From Vespa crabro (taxonomy: Eukaryota > Arthropoda > Insecta > Hymenoptera > Vespidae), in assembly GCF_910589235.1 (NCBI RefSeq), contig NC_060961.1:3955001-4019000 (forward strand): a stretch of DNA of 64,000 nucleotides. The letters run 5' to 3'. Numbering within the stretch: the stretch's first letter is position 1; the number at the start of each line of letters is the position of its first letter. Made by a program: the position numbers and the translations under genes. The notes under the pieces were generated by a model. It had not been told where the DNA came from, searched no databases, and saw only the letters and a list, made by a program, of their open reading frames with translations. Shown in pieces: positions 45,471 through 56,535 of the stretch.

Positions 45471-45473
<3 letters not shown>
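44704..45473. other. AT-rich stretch followed by a complex block
   Basis: 44704-45100 is AT-rich and featureless. 45130-45430 is GC-richer, with a G-rich patch at 45255-45282 and the perfect palindrome TTAAGGCCTTAA at 45316-45327. No gene was recognised. Confidence 0.5.
45316..45327. other. Perfect 12-bp palindrome
   Basis: TTAAGGCCTTAA equals its own reverse complement. GACGC and GCGTC just upstream (about 45294-45311) form another small inverted repeat. Confidence 0.6.

Positions 45474-45506
<33 letters not shown>
45474..45506. repeat. (GA)n microsatellite
   Basis: About 15 GA units. Confidence 0.95.
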
Positions 45507-45510
<4 letters not shown>

Positions 45511-46075
45511 TTGACAGAAAAGAAGATAGTAAAGAAACGAAAGGAAGAAAAAATGAAAAAAAAAGAAAAGAAGTCTTAGAGACGATAACGTCGTCGATGC
45601 TCGTTGAATTTTTATTCATCACTTCTCGTACACTCTCGATAATACCTTCCCGATTAAATTTCACGACTTTTCGCTCTTTTCTCTACTTCGTATGAGTACT
45701 TAAAGATAGAAAAAAAAAAAAAAAGGAAAAAAAAATATCACGAAAGATTAGGTTACGCGGTGATAGAAGAAAAACATTAGCTTAGACGTTTACAAAGAAA
45801 TGATTCATAACGAGAATGAACTAATCGCGATGTAGGTGTATCCAATTTTTTTTTCGAAATACTTCTCAACATCGTATATCTTTAATGAATTATCTTACTC
45901 ATTTAAGAAGAATAAATACGTTCGGACATTTAGATATATGCAACTTGAAACAAATTGATTTTATTATATCGAATAATTCAATCATTATTATTAGAAAACG
46001 AAGAAATATTCTAATAATCTATTTGTTATAATGTTTTTCAAATTCATCGAAACCGTGAAACTTCTATCTAGTTCC

Positions 46076-46159
46076 TTTTTTTTTTTTCTTTCTTTCTTTC
46101 CTTTTTATTATTATTATTATTATTTTTTTCTTTTCTTTCTTTCTTTCTTTCTTTTTTCT
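46076..46159. repeat. Poly(T), (TTA)n and (TTTC)n tract
   Basis: A T-run, about five TTA units and about six TTTC units in succession. Confidence 0.9.
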
Positions 46160-46400
46160 CAAAGAAAGATTTATCTGCAATGGAATGAACCTGAGACTTC
46201 CGGATACAAATTCGTTCGTTCATTTGTTCGTCCGAGCGAAACGCCAAGAGGCAACTATGGGACTCGTTCTTCCTCGCTTTTATATCTTCTGACGTTGACA
46301 CGATCGTCGGGAGACGAAGACGTTAACGGCCGTAAGCTCGCCCGAACGGAGACTCGAATACTCTCTCTTCTATCTCTTTTTCTCTTCTTTTCCGTCCGTT

Positions 46401-46661
46401 ATGACTCGTGCTCGCGCTCACTCGTCGAACTGGCAGACTTTTTTACTGTTGTTAACGTCTTTTCGGATGGTCATCGAGCGGCCGTCACGCGTCGACGCCT
46501 CTGCCAGCAGCGTTTTGTCGCTTGATGAGGACGACGAAAGATCTTCATCGTGTTTCTTCGCCTTGTCGGTAATTATGTCAACGAGACGTGCGATTTATCG
46601 CACCAACTATTCACAAAACGGTATTACGTTTTTAGTCGGAAAACTTTTATTCTTTGTATAA
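46401..46661 (+). other. ATG-initiated open frame of 86 codons in a CpG-rich block, doubtful
   Basis: The frame begins with ATG at 46401 and ends with TAA at 46659. A hydrophobic stretch lies at residues about 12-22, and an acidic Asp/Glu run follows at about 42-47. A donor-like GTAATT starts at 46569, so this could be a first coding exon, but the sequence is not recognised. The same block is open in a second plus-strand frame. Confidence 0.12.
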
Positions 46662-47174
46662 GTGTATAAGGAATCGGTATTAAAGAAACGAGAGAGAAAG
46701 AGAGAGAAAGAGAGAAAAGAGCTAGATCAGATCAATGAACCCTATTGTAGTTTTTTGTTTTTATTTTAATTTAATCTAACATCAAAAAATTTTCACGAAG
46801 CACAGATTTTCTATATTATTTAATAAATATCTTTACTTGTTTGTATTGCCACTTTCATATGTTACGATAACGAGCAACCGATAACGGAAATTACACAGCT
46901 GTGCATTACTATCGCGTGATAGCTAAGTGGGGAATTTGGATACGATTAGCCACGATTAGGAGATACGACATATGTTGTCTATATCGCTGTATAGGCTCAT
47001 ACCTATATTTACAGAATGCTGGATTAATACTGTCAATATGAAATGTTTCCTTTGTTGTTAATACAATATTTATACAAAAATTATATCTTTTCGAACGTGA
47101 AATAAAGTTTCTTTTTAGATGAGAATTTGTATATCATAGTAATTTTAAAGTATACGAAAGAGAAATAGATAGAT

Positions 47175-47186
47175 AAAGAGAGAGAG

Positions 47187-47225
<39 letters not shown>
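47175..47225. repeat. (GA)n microsatellite
   Basis: GA units with one AAAA interruption. Confidence 0.95.
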
Positions 47226-47229
<4 letters not shown>

Positions 47230-47601
47230 ATTTATACAAATTCCTCTTCGCAAAGAAAAATTCGAATACGTCCAGACGTGACTGCGTAACGAATAGGATT
47301 AAGATCCATCGAGAAAGGTCTTGCTTCTCGGCCGTGGGTAGGGGGTGGGGGATGAGAAGTACGAGAGAGTATCGAGTTTCCACGCGGATCGGAGCAGGCG
47401 GCTGCGCGTAATTACCGGAGAAAAGATTCGCTCGGTATCACTTAGCCGGCTTCTCCCGAACGATCGCGTCTCATTAGCATAACCCTTTGGACAAGGAAAG
47501 GGGAAAAGGTTTGGCGAGCTGTTCGAACGCGCTTTGAAATCGAAATACGGCCGACGAGCTTGATAATCCTCGAAGAAGGATGAAAGAAAGAAAAGGAAAG
47601 A

Positions 47602-47603
<2 letters not shown>

Positions 47604-47640
<37 letters not shown>
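47604..47640. repeat. (GA)n microsatellite
   Basis: About 18 GA units. Confidence 0.95.
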
Positions 47641-47643
<3 letters not shown>

Positions 47644-48091
47644 TGAAGGAGAAAGCATGTGTCGGTCGAATTTCGATTATATTGTGAACTGTTCCCGTCT
47701 TATCTTCCAACGAAAAAATGAATTTTCTTGCTCGACCTCCGGATGAATGTAAAAGGATGCCACTATCATCGATATTCATGATCGAAATTCTCAAAAGAGG
47801 AGACGAATAAACGCAATGAATTCGTCGAGATGGTATGTAGTTATAGAATGAGAAAAGAAGAATGAGAAGGAAGAGAGAAGGGGGATTTAAGAATCGTTTT
47901 AAAAACCGTCGCATTCGTCCTTCATGTTGATGAATCGTCCATGGGATGCCATGAGTTCGTGTGTGAATCATCGAGAAATGAAAATTTATGACGGTATATT
48001 TATCATCATGGAAAGGACTTCTCGAGAATTCGGTACGTTAGATCGAATCTATCGATGATAATCTTTGAGGTAAGGATGCTTTTTTTTTGTT

Positions 48092-48123
<32 letters not shown>

Positions 48124-48442
48124 AGACGATCAAAGATATTTTTGCATCTTGTTTTAATACTCGGTTGTATTTTGAAATAATTATAATTATTGTCGTTACA
48201 ATTACATTAGTTTATTTTTTATCGATTATCGAATATATCGGGAAGCATGAGTTATCCTTCTCCTTCGTCGCGTAATATACGAGTTAATGTACGGTTCTAT
48301 TTACGTAACGTATGAGAGGCGCGATAATTGGAGAGTCTAATAGTAGTAAGGTAGGAACTGGTCATCAATCGATCGATAGGAAGAGAACGTTTCTAACGTC
48401 GCATTCGATCAATCGATTCTGTCTATTGGGAACGGAAGACGC

Positions 48443-48460
48443 TCTTAGCAAACGCTAAGA
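48443..48460. other. Perfect short hairpin
   Basis: TCTTAGC and GCTAAGA are separated by AAAC, a seven-base-pair stem with a tetraloop. It ends eight bases before a long (CT)n tract. Confidence 0.65.
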
Positions 48461-48464
48461 CAGT

Positions 48465-48467
<3 letters not shown>

Positions 48468-48514
<47 letters not shown>

Positions 48515-48555
48515 TCTCTCTCCCTCTCTGACTCTCTGTCTGTCTCTCTCTCCTC
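48468..48555. repeat. (CT)n microsatellite
   Basis: Nearly 90 bases of CT with scattered G and CC interruptions. Confidence 0.95.
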
Positions 48556-48992
48556 TCTCCTTCGATCTTGCTTTATTGACGACACAATAGGGTAATCGAG
48601 TGACGTGCGTAGCGATACTGATCGATAACATCGAATTCGAAGAATTGAATTCACTAACGTTTATCTTCGAGGATATCACGAAGAAATTTATATTATCTCT
48701 TCTTGGTTATTTTTATATAAACAACATTGTACCTGGAGGAATATTTGTAAAATTAATATGCAAATATACCGTTATTAATAATATCTTAAGGATCTTATCC
48801 TTCCTCCAATAGGACAAGGAGAATGAACGAGAATGCATTAACTGGAGTCAGTGATGCACTAAAAGCGAGTAATCTTGATAGGCTCGCGAGTAGCAAGACC
48901 AAGGAGACGTTCCACGATACAAGATTATCCGCCAAGGAGGAATCTGCCGGCAGGAATTATCGTCCTCTAATTACGTAATACCATCGGTACTA

Positions 48993-49014
48993 GTATGCGT
49001 GCGCGCACATGCAT
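48993..49014. repeat. Alternating purine-pyrimidine tract with palindromic core
   Basis: Twenty-two bases of strict alternation around the perfect palindrome GTGCGCGCAC (48999-49008). It can form Z-DNA or a cruciform. Confidence 0.7.
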
Positions 49015-49779
49015 TCATAGCTACGTATATCATATGTACATAGACAGAGGTCGATGGTGGTGCAACGTAGCGCGAGTGCGCGCGACGTGGATGCGGCATA
49101 TTGAATGGACCTCAAACCTCGGTATGCCATCTAGACTGGCATGACCCAAGGATCAGAATTGCGTGTAAATCGGTCCTCTCCACTTCCAGTCCTAGACTCC
49201 ACGCTTGGTATTTCCTACCGTCCCTACCGTCTTAGGAATTCTCTAATTGCAACGTTTCCACTTCTTTGGAGTACCGATTTGGTTCTTACAAAATCTTAGT
49301 TTGCTTATAGCTAATGTTTATCAAATAAATTAGAAAAGAGAATTTGCAAATTCAAATATTTTCAAATTTGATTCAGTTTAAAATATTGATGTTAGAATAA
49401 TTAAATAAATATGTGAATGAAATTACATTTATCCAATAATATAGTTTAATCTTCAAAACGTAAGTATTCGAAGCGACGAGTATCGGTAAGAACTGAAGAT
49501 TAAAGATTCTCACCGGTTCTCCTTGGCCTGACCCGTATCAAATCCGATACAACCTGCTTCCATCGAATAGAGCGATATTCAAGCGACGCGAAAGGTTCTC
49601 TAAGTATCGGTAAAGGACGGATGGCTCGGCATGTGAGACAAGCAGGATACACCTTCGGCAACGGGGAGCTCGCTTTGAGTAGTGCCGTGTCTAAGTTGTA
49701 TCCTATAATTCTTCTTCGCAGAGCCTTAAACCATTCTATTTTCTATCCGATAATTGATCTAATCGCAAATCTACATCTT

Positions 49780-49890
49780 GATATATATATATATATATAT
49801 AATTCTCATAATTTTAATCTATGTTATTGTGTTCTCTTTTAATTATTAAATGTATGTAATTATATAAATAGAATATATATATATATATAT
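49780..49890. repeat. Two (TA)n microsatellites
   Basis: (TA)n at 49780-49802 and 49873-49890 in AT-rich surroundings. Confidence 0.9.
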
Positions 49891-50179
49891 TTCTTTATTT
49901 ATTTATTTGATCGTTTATTTTTAATTATACGTATACAATGCTGTCCGTGAACATTTCTTTATTAATTTATACGTAGATATGTAAATATATACGATTTTTT
50001 CACTGTAGTAATTATTTGCGTTTCACACGTTGAATTTATATCTATATAAATTTCTTTTTTATCGCTGCATTGCACAAAAGTCATGGATAAAATTTTTCTT
50101 AAAAAAAATATACCTTGAAAATTTCTAAACATTTGATAATAAATTCTATCTTTTGTGTCTTGTCACGATCGAAAACCAT

Positions 50180-50515
50180 TGAATAGGTAGATGCATACGC
50201 ACCTGTCTAGAACTCTTAAGATTCCCAAGATCATCGTCCGTCTCATCTCGATCGAAGCCGACGATGAAAGAAGTCGGGAAAGAGGACGTGGCATCTACCT
50301 ATCAACACGTTCGTCGGCATCGCCTTCTCCTTTTGCGTCTCTCGACGTAACATACTTCATAATAAATCCGTCCTGCCGTGCATAGCCACGATGTCTCAGC
50401 GAAACAACGTTTCAAGATGGACGTCGAAGGGCTCGATCGATTAAACGATTACGATTACGGAGCGAGACGAATTAAGGGACCGTTCGTTAATAAGCCTCGC
50501 TTATTCGCGGATCGT
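50180..50515. other. Complex unique block open in plus-strand frames
   Basis: The plus strand is open from ATG at 50191 to 50385 and, in another frame, from 50378 to 50569, which contains an internal ATG at 50417. Codon choice looks ordinary and neither peptide is recognised. The block adjoins the minus-strand open block at 50516-50867. Openness on both strands argues for conserved non-coding sequence or chance as much as for coding. Confidence 0.15.
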
Positions 50516-50867
50516 TCAGAATGCAATCAACGCTTGCCAATCAGACACGAAATTCGTGTAAAATCGTAATGCGCGGAACATGGCAAAAAACGCGATCGAC
50601 GTCCATGATATTGGCTCGTCTGTTATACGCTGATCCATCGGTAGTACCGAGCTAACGCAGAAGCCCGAATCGATGATCCTGCCCCGTGAATCCTGGATGG
50701 GTCCGCCTGGAAATGCATGGTCATGCTCGATAACGTCCGCTTGGTAGCTTGATGAAACGCTAATACGAAGTAAGTAGCTGGTGTACCCAGAAGGCTGTAA
50801 CGGAGCGTCGATCGTGCTCTCTGATTCATTGTAACAACCTAGCACGTTTATATCGCTAATCTCCCTC
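50516..50867 (-). other. Open block bounded by a polypyrimidine tract and TAG, candidate exon
   Basis: On the minus strand, (CT)n is followed by CTCTAG, a strong-looking splice acceptor, and from the next base (50867) the frame is open for about 116 codons to 50516, with no repeats. The peptide is of mixed composition with Ser/Tyr/Ile-rich segments and is not recognised. Possible donors include GTATAA near 50627 and GTACTA near 50645. A second minus-strand frame is also open for 68 codons from an ATG. The polypyrimidine tract is simply a microsatellite, which weakens the splice argument. Confidence 0.2.
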
Positions 50868-50868
50868 T

Positions 50869-50905
<37 letters not shown>

Positions 50906-50906
50906 A
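50868..50906. repeat. (GA)n microsatellite
   Basis: About 18 GA units with one AAA interruption; on the minus strand it forms the polypyrimidine tract of the candidate exon. Confidence 0.95.
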
Positions 50907-51709
50907 TGCTTGATAACTAACTATTTTTCGCATGGCCACTTCAACAAATCTTATCGTGCGATTTCTTATCATAAATATTATAATATAAACGATGGATCAT
51001 TTCTCTTTTTCTTGAATTTTCCCGAATTAAGATTTGTTCCATTAAAGAAAATATGATATTTGTCTTATCTAATGTCTAATCTAACAATGTTAATATTTCG
51101 AACGTCATTTTGAATTCACTATTCCATCAATTTTTCTCGTCAACGATCTCTCTTTGGAATTTCGTTGGAACGCGTGAGAACGAGTCCGAGTAAGATAGTC
51201 GAGTAAGCTATTTAAAAAATCCTATCTAATAGTTTCTCTGGTACACGCCTCGAACTTGCGCAAAATGGTCTCACGCTTCCTCTACGGATCTCGCTTCTCT
51301 TCCATCAGTCTGAGCGTTCTAGTAAAGAGCGAATTTCTCGTTAAGCGTTCACCGTGCTTACCGTCGAACGCGAAGGCACGCGCACACCTATACTTAAGCG
51401 ACAATTTCATCTCGATTTTCTGGCGATCGTTAAACCATCGTTAAACTTTTAATTTCATCAGATGCACGCTTGTAAATCGGTACTTACATTAGCCGAGCGT
51501 GTTGATTATCCTTTTCAACTTATTTCCAGGCTATATACGAGTACCTATATATTGCTCGATTAATGCTCGATTATTACAACTAATTTTCCATTTTCATTTT
51601 TTCTTAATATCTTGGCGCTAACGAAACATGGATTCTCGCGAAGAGAAAATCATTCAAGTCCATCGGGTTGAATTTCAATTTTTCATGAAATTTCTAAGCC
51701 GTACGAAGC

Positions 51710-51724
51710 AAGAGATAGAGAGAC

Positions 51725-51770
<46 letters not shown>
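51710..51770. repeat. (GA)n microsatellite
   Basis: About 25 GA units with ACA and AAA interruptions. Confidence 0.95.
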
Positions 51771-51773
<3 letters not shown>

Positions 51774-52983
51774 AACCGAACGAGCGCAAGCTGATTACCT
51801 CGGATTTATTGAATTCACGAGGATGAGAGGTCCGACCGGTTCGCCGAGATCGTCGTGGGTGAGGGTTGGTAGGTATCGTGTTTACGCGTAATCGAGGGAA
51901 CGCTCGGACGTGAGCGAGCAGAAACTCGTATTCTCGTTGAGATATACAAAGTCGCTCCGCTCCTCATCCTCGGTCCTTTGCACGATGCAGATCGCGGTAA
52001 TAAGTAATCTCCCTTTCGAAACGTGCATTCTCGAGAAGAAAATACTTACCGGATGCTGCATGTTCTCGTGCCATAAAGGACACTCCTAGCGGATGGTTTA
52101 CGTGTATTGCTCTTGGTACATCGTGATTCGCTAGTATACTCAAATAAATCCTGACGTTTTCTATCGTTGAATAGATCGGGACCTTTTAAGCCATGGGGAG
52201 ATGAATTTACAAAAAAAGAAAAAAAAAAAAAAGAAAAAAAGAGAGAGAGGGAAATAAAAAAACAGAAAAAGAAATAACATACGCTTTTTCCTTACTTTCT
52301 ATTAGTCGCATAACGAAGAGGACGGGGTGTCGCAACAAACGACGAGGGTGAACTGAGTTTCTATCGAAAAGTAAATATTTGTTTTCGATAAAGAATCGAC
52401 ATCGGGTATGGTTTAATAATTTAAAAGGTTTCTCACAACGATATGGGAGCATAATCGCCAACGGGGCGTCGACATCCGTCTTCGTTCGAGCGTGTACGAA
52501 CGGGGCAAAAGAACGAACGGCATGTGCCATTGCAAGAACCTACCCCAATCTGTGATTTTTACGGCTCATCGGGGGTTACGGCGCATGGAGTACCCTGCCA
52601 ACGTGGATAGAGACATTTGTTAACGTGGATATCGTAGACGAGTCGCGTATTGCACCCTCTCAGCCCCTCCTCCTTTCACTCTATCTCACCCCTTGTCGTT
52701 CGTTCGCCAAGTGGTCTCACTTGCCGGACCCTCTTGATTTATTATCCCGATTGTCATTACTGTAAAGCTCGGTATAGTGCCAAATGTGGTCCGAGCTGCG
52801 TCTGCATTAACATGTTACCCGTCCCGTGCAAACAAACTTTTGTCAGGATTACGGGCTGCTGACTTTGAAACATCGTTGACGCGTACGATCACGTCGACGA
52901 GAACCGGAAGAGCTATCTCCGTTCACGTGGAGTCAATCGTTCGCTCGGATTTTTCTGACAAATGGCACAGGTCGTGGAAACGG

Positions 52984-53030
52984 ACCGAGGATAAGGGAAA
53001 ACAAAATGAAAGAGGAAAAGAAATAGAGAA

Positions 53031-53066
<36 letters not shown>
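52984..53066. repeat. Purine tract with (GA)n
   Basis: A purine-rich lead-in then about 14 GA units at 53036-53063. This is the last (GA)n/(CT)n tract before a gap of about 5.8 kb. Confidence 0.9.
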
Positions 53067-53067
<1 letters not shown>

Positions 53068-54189
53068 AGGAAATTTCTATCGTGAGCTTGGCCTTTGTGA
53101 CGTTTTAACAAATCCCTTTTCTACCAATTGCCTTTGTTGCGAATAATAATAGAACGCTGCATAAAATTAACGGTTCTCCGATACGGAATTAATATCAATG
53201 GAATGAAAGTCGGAGAACGATAAACGGATTTCAAACTAGAAATGTTGAAAAGGTAGAGAATAAATTAAAATCGCAGAAAAATATGAGGTATTCTATAAAC
53301 TCAAAGATTGATGGTACGCTAGTTGGATTCGAAGGAGCAGGCAAATAACTTCCTCTTAAAGACAGGAAGAAAACGTAATCTCTTCGACGGTAGAAAGATT
53401 TGCTCGTAGGAGGTAGTAGCCGTGTAAGAGGATGAAAGTGCTAATAAGTTGTACTTCTACAGTACGATATGATCGTTGGCTTAGCTTGTAATTCCTCTTG
53501 AGTCCTTGGAGATTTGAAGAAAAACTTACTTGAGCATGATACTGCATCAAAAGCAAAGGTCAATGAATGAACGTGATTTTATTATTGAAACAATTTTTTC
53601 AAAAGAATTCTCTTTTTATTTTAATCTAAATATTTCAAATTATTTTTAAAATACTTTAGTACAATTAACACGCTATTTTAAACATATTGCATGTGTATTC
53701 ATTTTAAATACTTGAGTATAAAAATAATAATCAAGAGATTTTCGAGCATTCATAAAATTTAATCAAAGCTATAATAATTACAGTAAGGGAAATAGAAATG
53801 AATGGATATAAAACTGAAAGAACAAAAATATATGTTATATGACGATGTCGGTGTAGATTAGGCATTATGAAATTCAACGTTCACAGTATATTATGTATAT
53901 CTCTGACGAAAAGATAAGTTTATCTTAAAAATAACTAAGCTAAAAGCTTCTCTTATCATAGAAAGCAGAAACTGTTATAAGCAGAGATTTTATGATTATA
54001 TGGATGCGTTGATGAATTGCAATTTTATGATAGAAAATAGTGTCGAGTCAGTGGATTTAGATGATGATTTGTCAGAAAATTCATGAAAGATGCAAAAAAA
54101 TCATTAATTAGGTAGCTTGTGCTCCAATAAAATCACAAAGAATACAAAAGTTAATAATCTCCACGTTTTTTTACGTGTTAATAATTTAA

Positions 54190-54193
<4 letters not shown>

Positions 54194-54234
<41 letters not shown>

Positions 54235-54477
54235 CTATGCTTACGAAATGACAATCCTTTCAATGTCTTCATAATCTCCAAAGCTCTGAAAAGATAAAAG
54301 ATTACAGTAGCAAAATGCATCGATTTAATTTTATTAACGTGACTTCCAGTTCGATATTTTATCATAGTATAAAATAAAATATGTAGATTACGATACTCGA
54401 TATTAAATACATAGATTACAATTTCTTGTGCAGGTTTACACAGCGCATGACCTGAAGCAGGTCGCTTTTCCTCTGCA

Positions 54478-54526
<49 letters not shown>

Positions 54527-54565
54527 TCCTTTGCATGTGTGTGTATATATATATATATATATATA
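54194..54565. repeat. Three (TA)n microsatellites
   Basis: (TA)n at 54194-54232, 54479-54523 and 54538-54565, all long, within 370 bases and immediately upstream of the MITE. Confidence 0.95.
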
Positions 54566-54651
54566 ATATGTACACCATTTGCGTGTCTTCTCACACGCTA
54601 ATTATTTATACGAACGAGAAAGTTAATACGCATGCACGTCTTTACGTTATA

Positions 54652-54826
54652 CAGGGTGGTCTAGTGTTACAAATAAAATATAAATTCTTTTGTATTACGA
54701 TAATTTATTAAAAAGCTAACAATATTTATTTGTAAAATTATATCGTTCAATGTAGAAAGGATTCAAGTCAATAATTATAACAATTTTGTTAAGAACTGTT
54801 CATAATAATTTACATAGACCACCATA
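54652..54826. mobile_element. Short non-autonomous DNA transposon (MITE) with TA target-site duplication
   Basis: The left end reads CAGGGTGGTCTA and the right end, read on the opposite strand, TATGGTGGTCTA, so 10 of 12 terminal bases match as inverted repeats. Both ends are flanked by TA (54650-54651 and 54827-54828), the target duplicated by Tc1/mariner-type elements. The 175 bp interior is AT-rich and has no coding capacity. Ends of the CAGGGTGGTC type are common in insect elements. It is a degraded, non-autonomous copy; the family cannot be named from one copy. The alternative, a chance inverted repeat, is less likely because the repeat, the flanking TA and the size all agree. Confidence 0.55.
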
Positions 54827-55288
54827 TATATTTATTTTACTGAATGGCCGACAAGGGATCCCTTTTACTTCGTAATGATTAATAGATCTACGGTTCGTAT
54901 TACGTTGCTAAAAATACGATCGGCTTGTTTCCATTCCAACCGACGACGGTACTTTACTCGAAAGAGAAGTCTTTTATGGTGTTCTTCGTTTATTTTCACC
55001 GAATCGTCGTGCCTTACGAATACACTAATCCAACGATGCTTCCTGGAGTTAGGAAAAGCGTAAATATGGAGGAACGAACGAGCTCGTTTAAACGAACGGT
55101 GTCTTTCAGAATTTTCGAAAGTTTTCGCGCTTTTCATTTCACCAAATGATTCACCAACGAAAATGTAAAACTTTAAAGGTCTACGTCGATTTTCTATGCT
55201 TTCTACTTTGCCTCTCTTTCTCACCTTTTTACATATGAATAGAGTAAAATAAAACCCGTCTAGTTTTAGAGATGAATGGAATAGGTAG

Positions 55289-55330
55289 AAAAAAAAAGAA
55301 AAAGAAAAAAAAAAAAAAAAAGAAAAGAAA
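55289..55330. repeat. Poly(A)-rich tract
   Basis: A-runs separated by single Gs. Confidence 0.9.
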
Positions 55331-55864
55331 TTTATGGTAGGACGAAGCTTCGATGGTGCGTCTCCATTTTGATGTTTCAACGAGAATCAACGTTTTGGTA
55401 AAGAGCTCTCGTCTATCCTCGTTCTCGCGCTTAGATAAACGCCATTCACGGATGACTTATTTCACTCGCATTAATCGAAAATTCCACTAACGATAGCAAC
55501 GCATTTGCATTACCTATCGAGACTTTTCAAATCTATTGGCGGGAGAGCGTTCGGACTATTTTTTTTACATATTCATGAGAAGTCGAAAGTTTTGGTATCG
55601 TCGCAAAAGTCGCTTCATAAAAGTTAGTTTCGACGTTAAAATGAACGACGTTTGTTTTGCCGATCAATGGAGTGGCAAAATTCCTAACATTTTGTTGCAA
55701 AAAGTTTCATTGATATTATTTCATTTTGTTTGAAATAATCAGATATAAAGAAAATGGATATATTGATAAGTTACAAAGAAGAATAGATATAAATTTGTTA
55801 TAGAAACATTAGCGAATCTTACTAAGAATGGAATCCGCCGTTTAGAAATCCGATTAGAAATCTT

Positions 55865-55869
<5 letters not shown>

Positions 55870-55903
<34 letters not shown>
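55870..55903. repeat. (TA)n microsatellite
   Basis: About 17 TA units. Confidence 0.95.
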
Positions 55904-55904
<1 letters not shown>

Positions 55905-56374
55905 TATTGGTTATACTATTGTAAAGATAAAATAGTAAATCTTCAACACGATCGTCGAAAGCATGTAACGAAAAGAGTTAAAAGGCTTTTCAAGCTTCTT
56001 AAAAAAGAGAATTGTACAATCTCTTATACACTTCGAAAAATTTTCGTTCTGTTCGCGTGCAGCATTTGTAACGGTACAGAGAGCCAATTAGAGATACTTT
56101 GCGATACGGCTAAGGAAGGTATTCTTTATGTCTGCTAGAGGAGCACGAGTGTCGTGTACACCTACGTGTAACGCAATCCGTTTCAGAATATCGAGGAGCA
56201 GAATGAAAGAAAATACGAAGGGAAAGTGTTAAATAAATTTACATTCTCATTTTTTTTATTCAAACTATATAGATATAGTTGTATAATCTATTACATGCAC
56301 GTGTGCCATAAGAAGGAACGTGTGGATTGTCAGGAAGTATTTCGTGAAAATTGTATCTTTTTAATTTCTCTCCA

Positions 56375-56413
56375 TTTTCTTTTTTTTTTTTTTCTTTTTT
56401 TCTTTTTTTCCCC
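56375..56413. repeat. Poly(T)-rich tract
   Basis: T-runs broken by single Cs. Confidence 0.9.
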
Positions 56414-56535
56414 AAAAGATTTCATATCCTAATATAATCTCAATTGAAAATAAAAAATAATAGCAAATTCTAATTGAAATGTAATGCGAAGAAGAATATA
56501 ATGATGAGAATGGTCAACGTAATGTTTTTACTCAA

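Larger units (their letters stand above)
45507..47603. other. Non-coding stretch
   Basis: 45507-46075 is AT-rich with an A-run at 45711. A T/TTA/TTTC tract occupies 46076-46159. 46190-46560 is a CpG-rich block. 46660-47170 is AT-rich; (GA)n is at 47175. 47240-47580 is unique, with three G-runs at 47336-47351 that fall one short of a G-quadruplex pattern. Confidence 0.5.
47641..50180. other. Non-coding stretch with two complex blocks
   Basis: 47641-48060 is unique. Poly(T)-rich sequence lies at 48080-48123. 48240-48440 is unique, then a hairpin at 48443 and (CT)n at 48468. 48820-49260 is a complex block containing a Z-prone palindromic tract (48993-49014) and ATGCCA/TGGCAT as a 6-bp inverted repeat at 49124-49142. 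49280-49450 and 49740-50180 are AT-rich with short (TA)n tracts. 49500-49700 is CpG-rich. Confidence 0.5.
50907..54180. other. Non-coding stretch with complex blocks
   Basis: 50930-51240 is AT-rich. 51240-51450 is CpG-rich and unique. (GA)n is at 51710. 51780-52200 is a unique CpG-rich block that includes TGCCATAAAGG near 52070. An A-rich tract occupies 52209-52265. 52300-52980 is complex, with its densest part at 52540-52900. A purine tract with (GA)n is at 52984-53066. 53130-54180 is increasingly AT-rich and featureless. Confidence 0.5.
54829..56535. other. Non-coding stretch next to the MITE
   Basis: 54860-55250 is unique and open on both strands (minus frame 54865-55380, 171 codons without ATG at its start), not recognised as protein. 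Poly(A)-rich sequence is at 55289-55330 and (TA)n at 55870. 55390-55560 and 56040-56200 are unique. 56220-56535 is AT-rich with poly(T) at 56375. Confidence 0.5.

Noticed and set aside
47336..47351. G-rich stretch as a G-quadruplex
   Set aside because: Only three G-runs are present within a reasonable distance.
54865..55380. 171-codon minus-strand frame beside the MITE
   Set aside because: There is no ATG at its start, part of it is poly(A)-derived, and the plus strand is open over the same region; no motif is recognisable.
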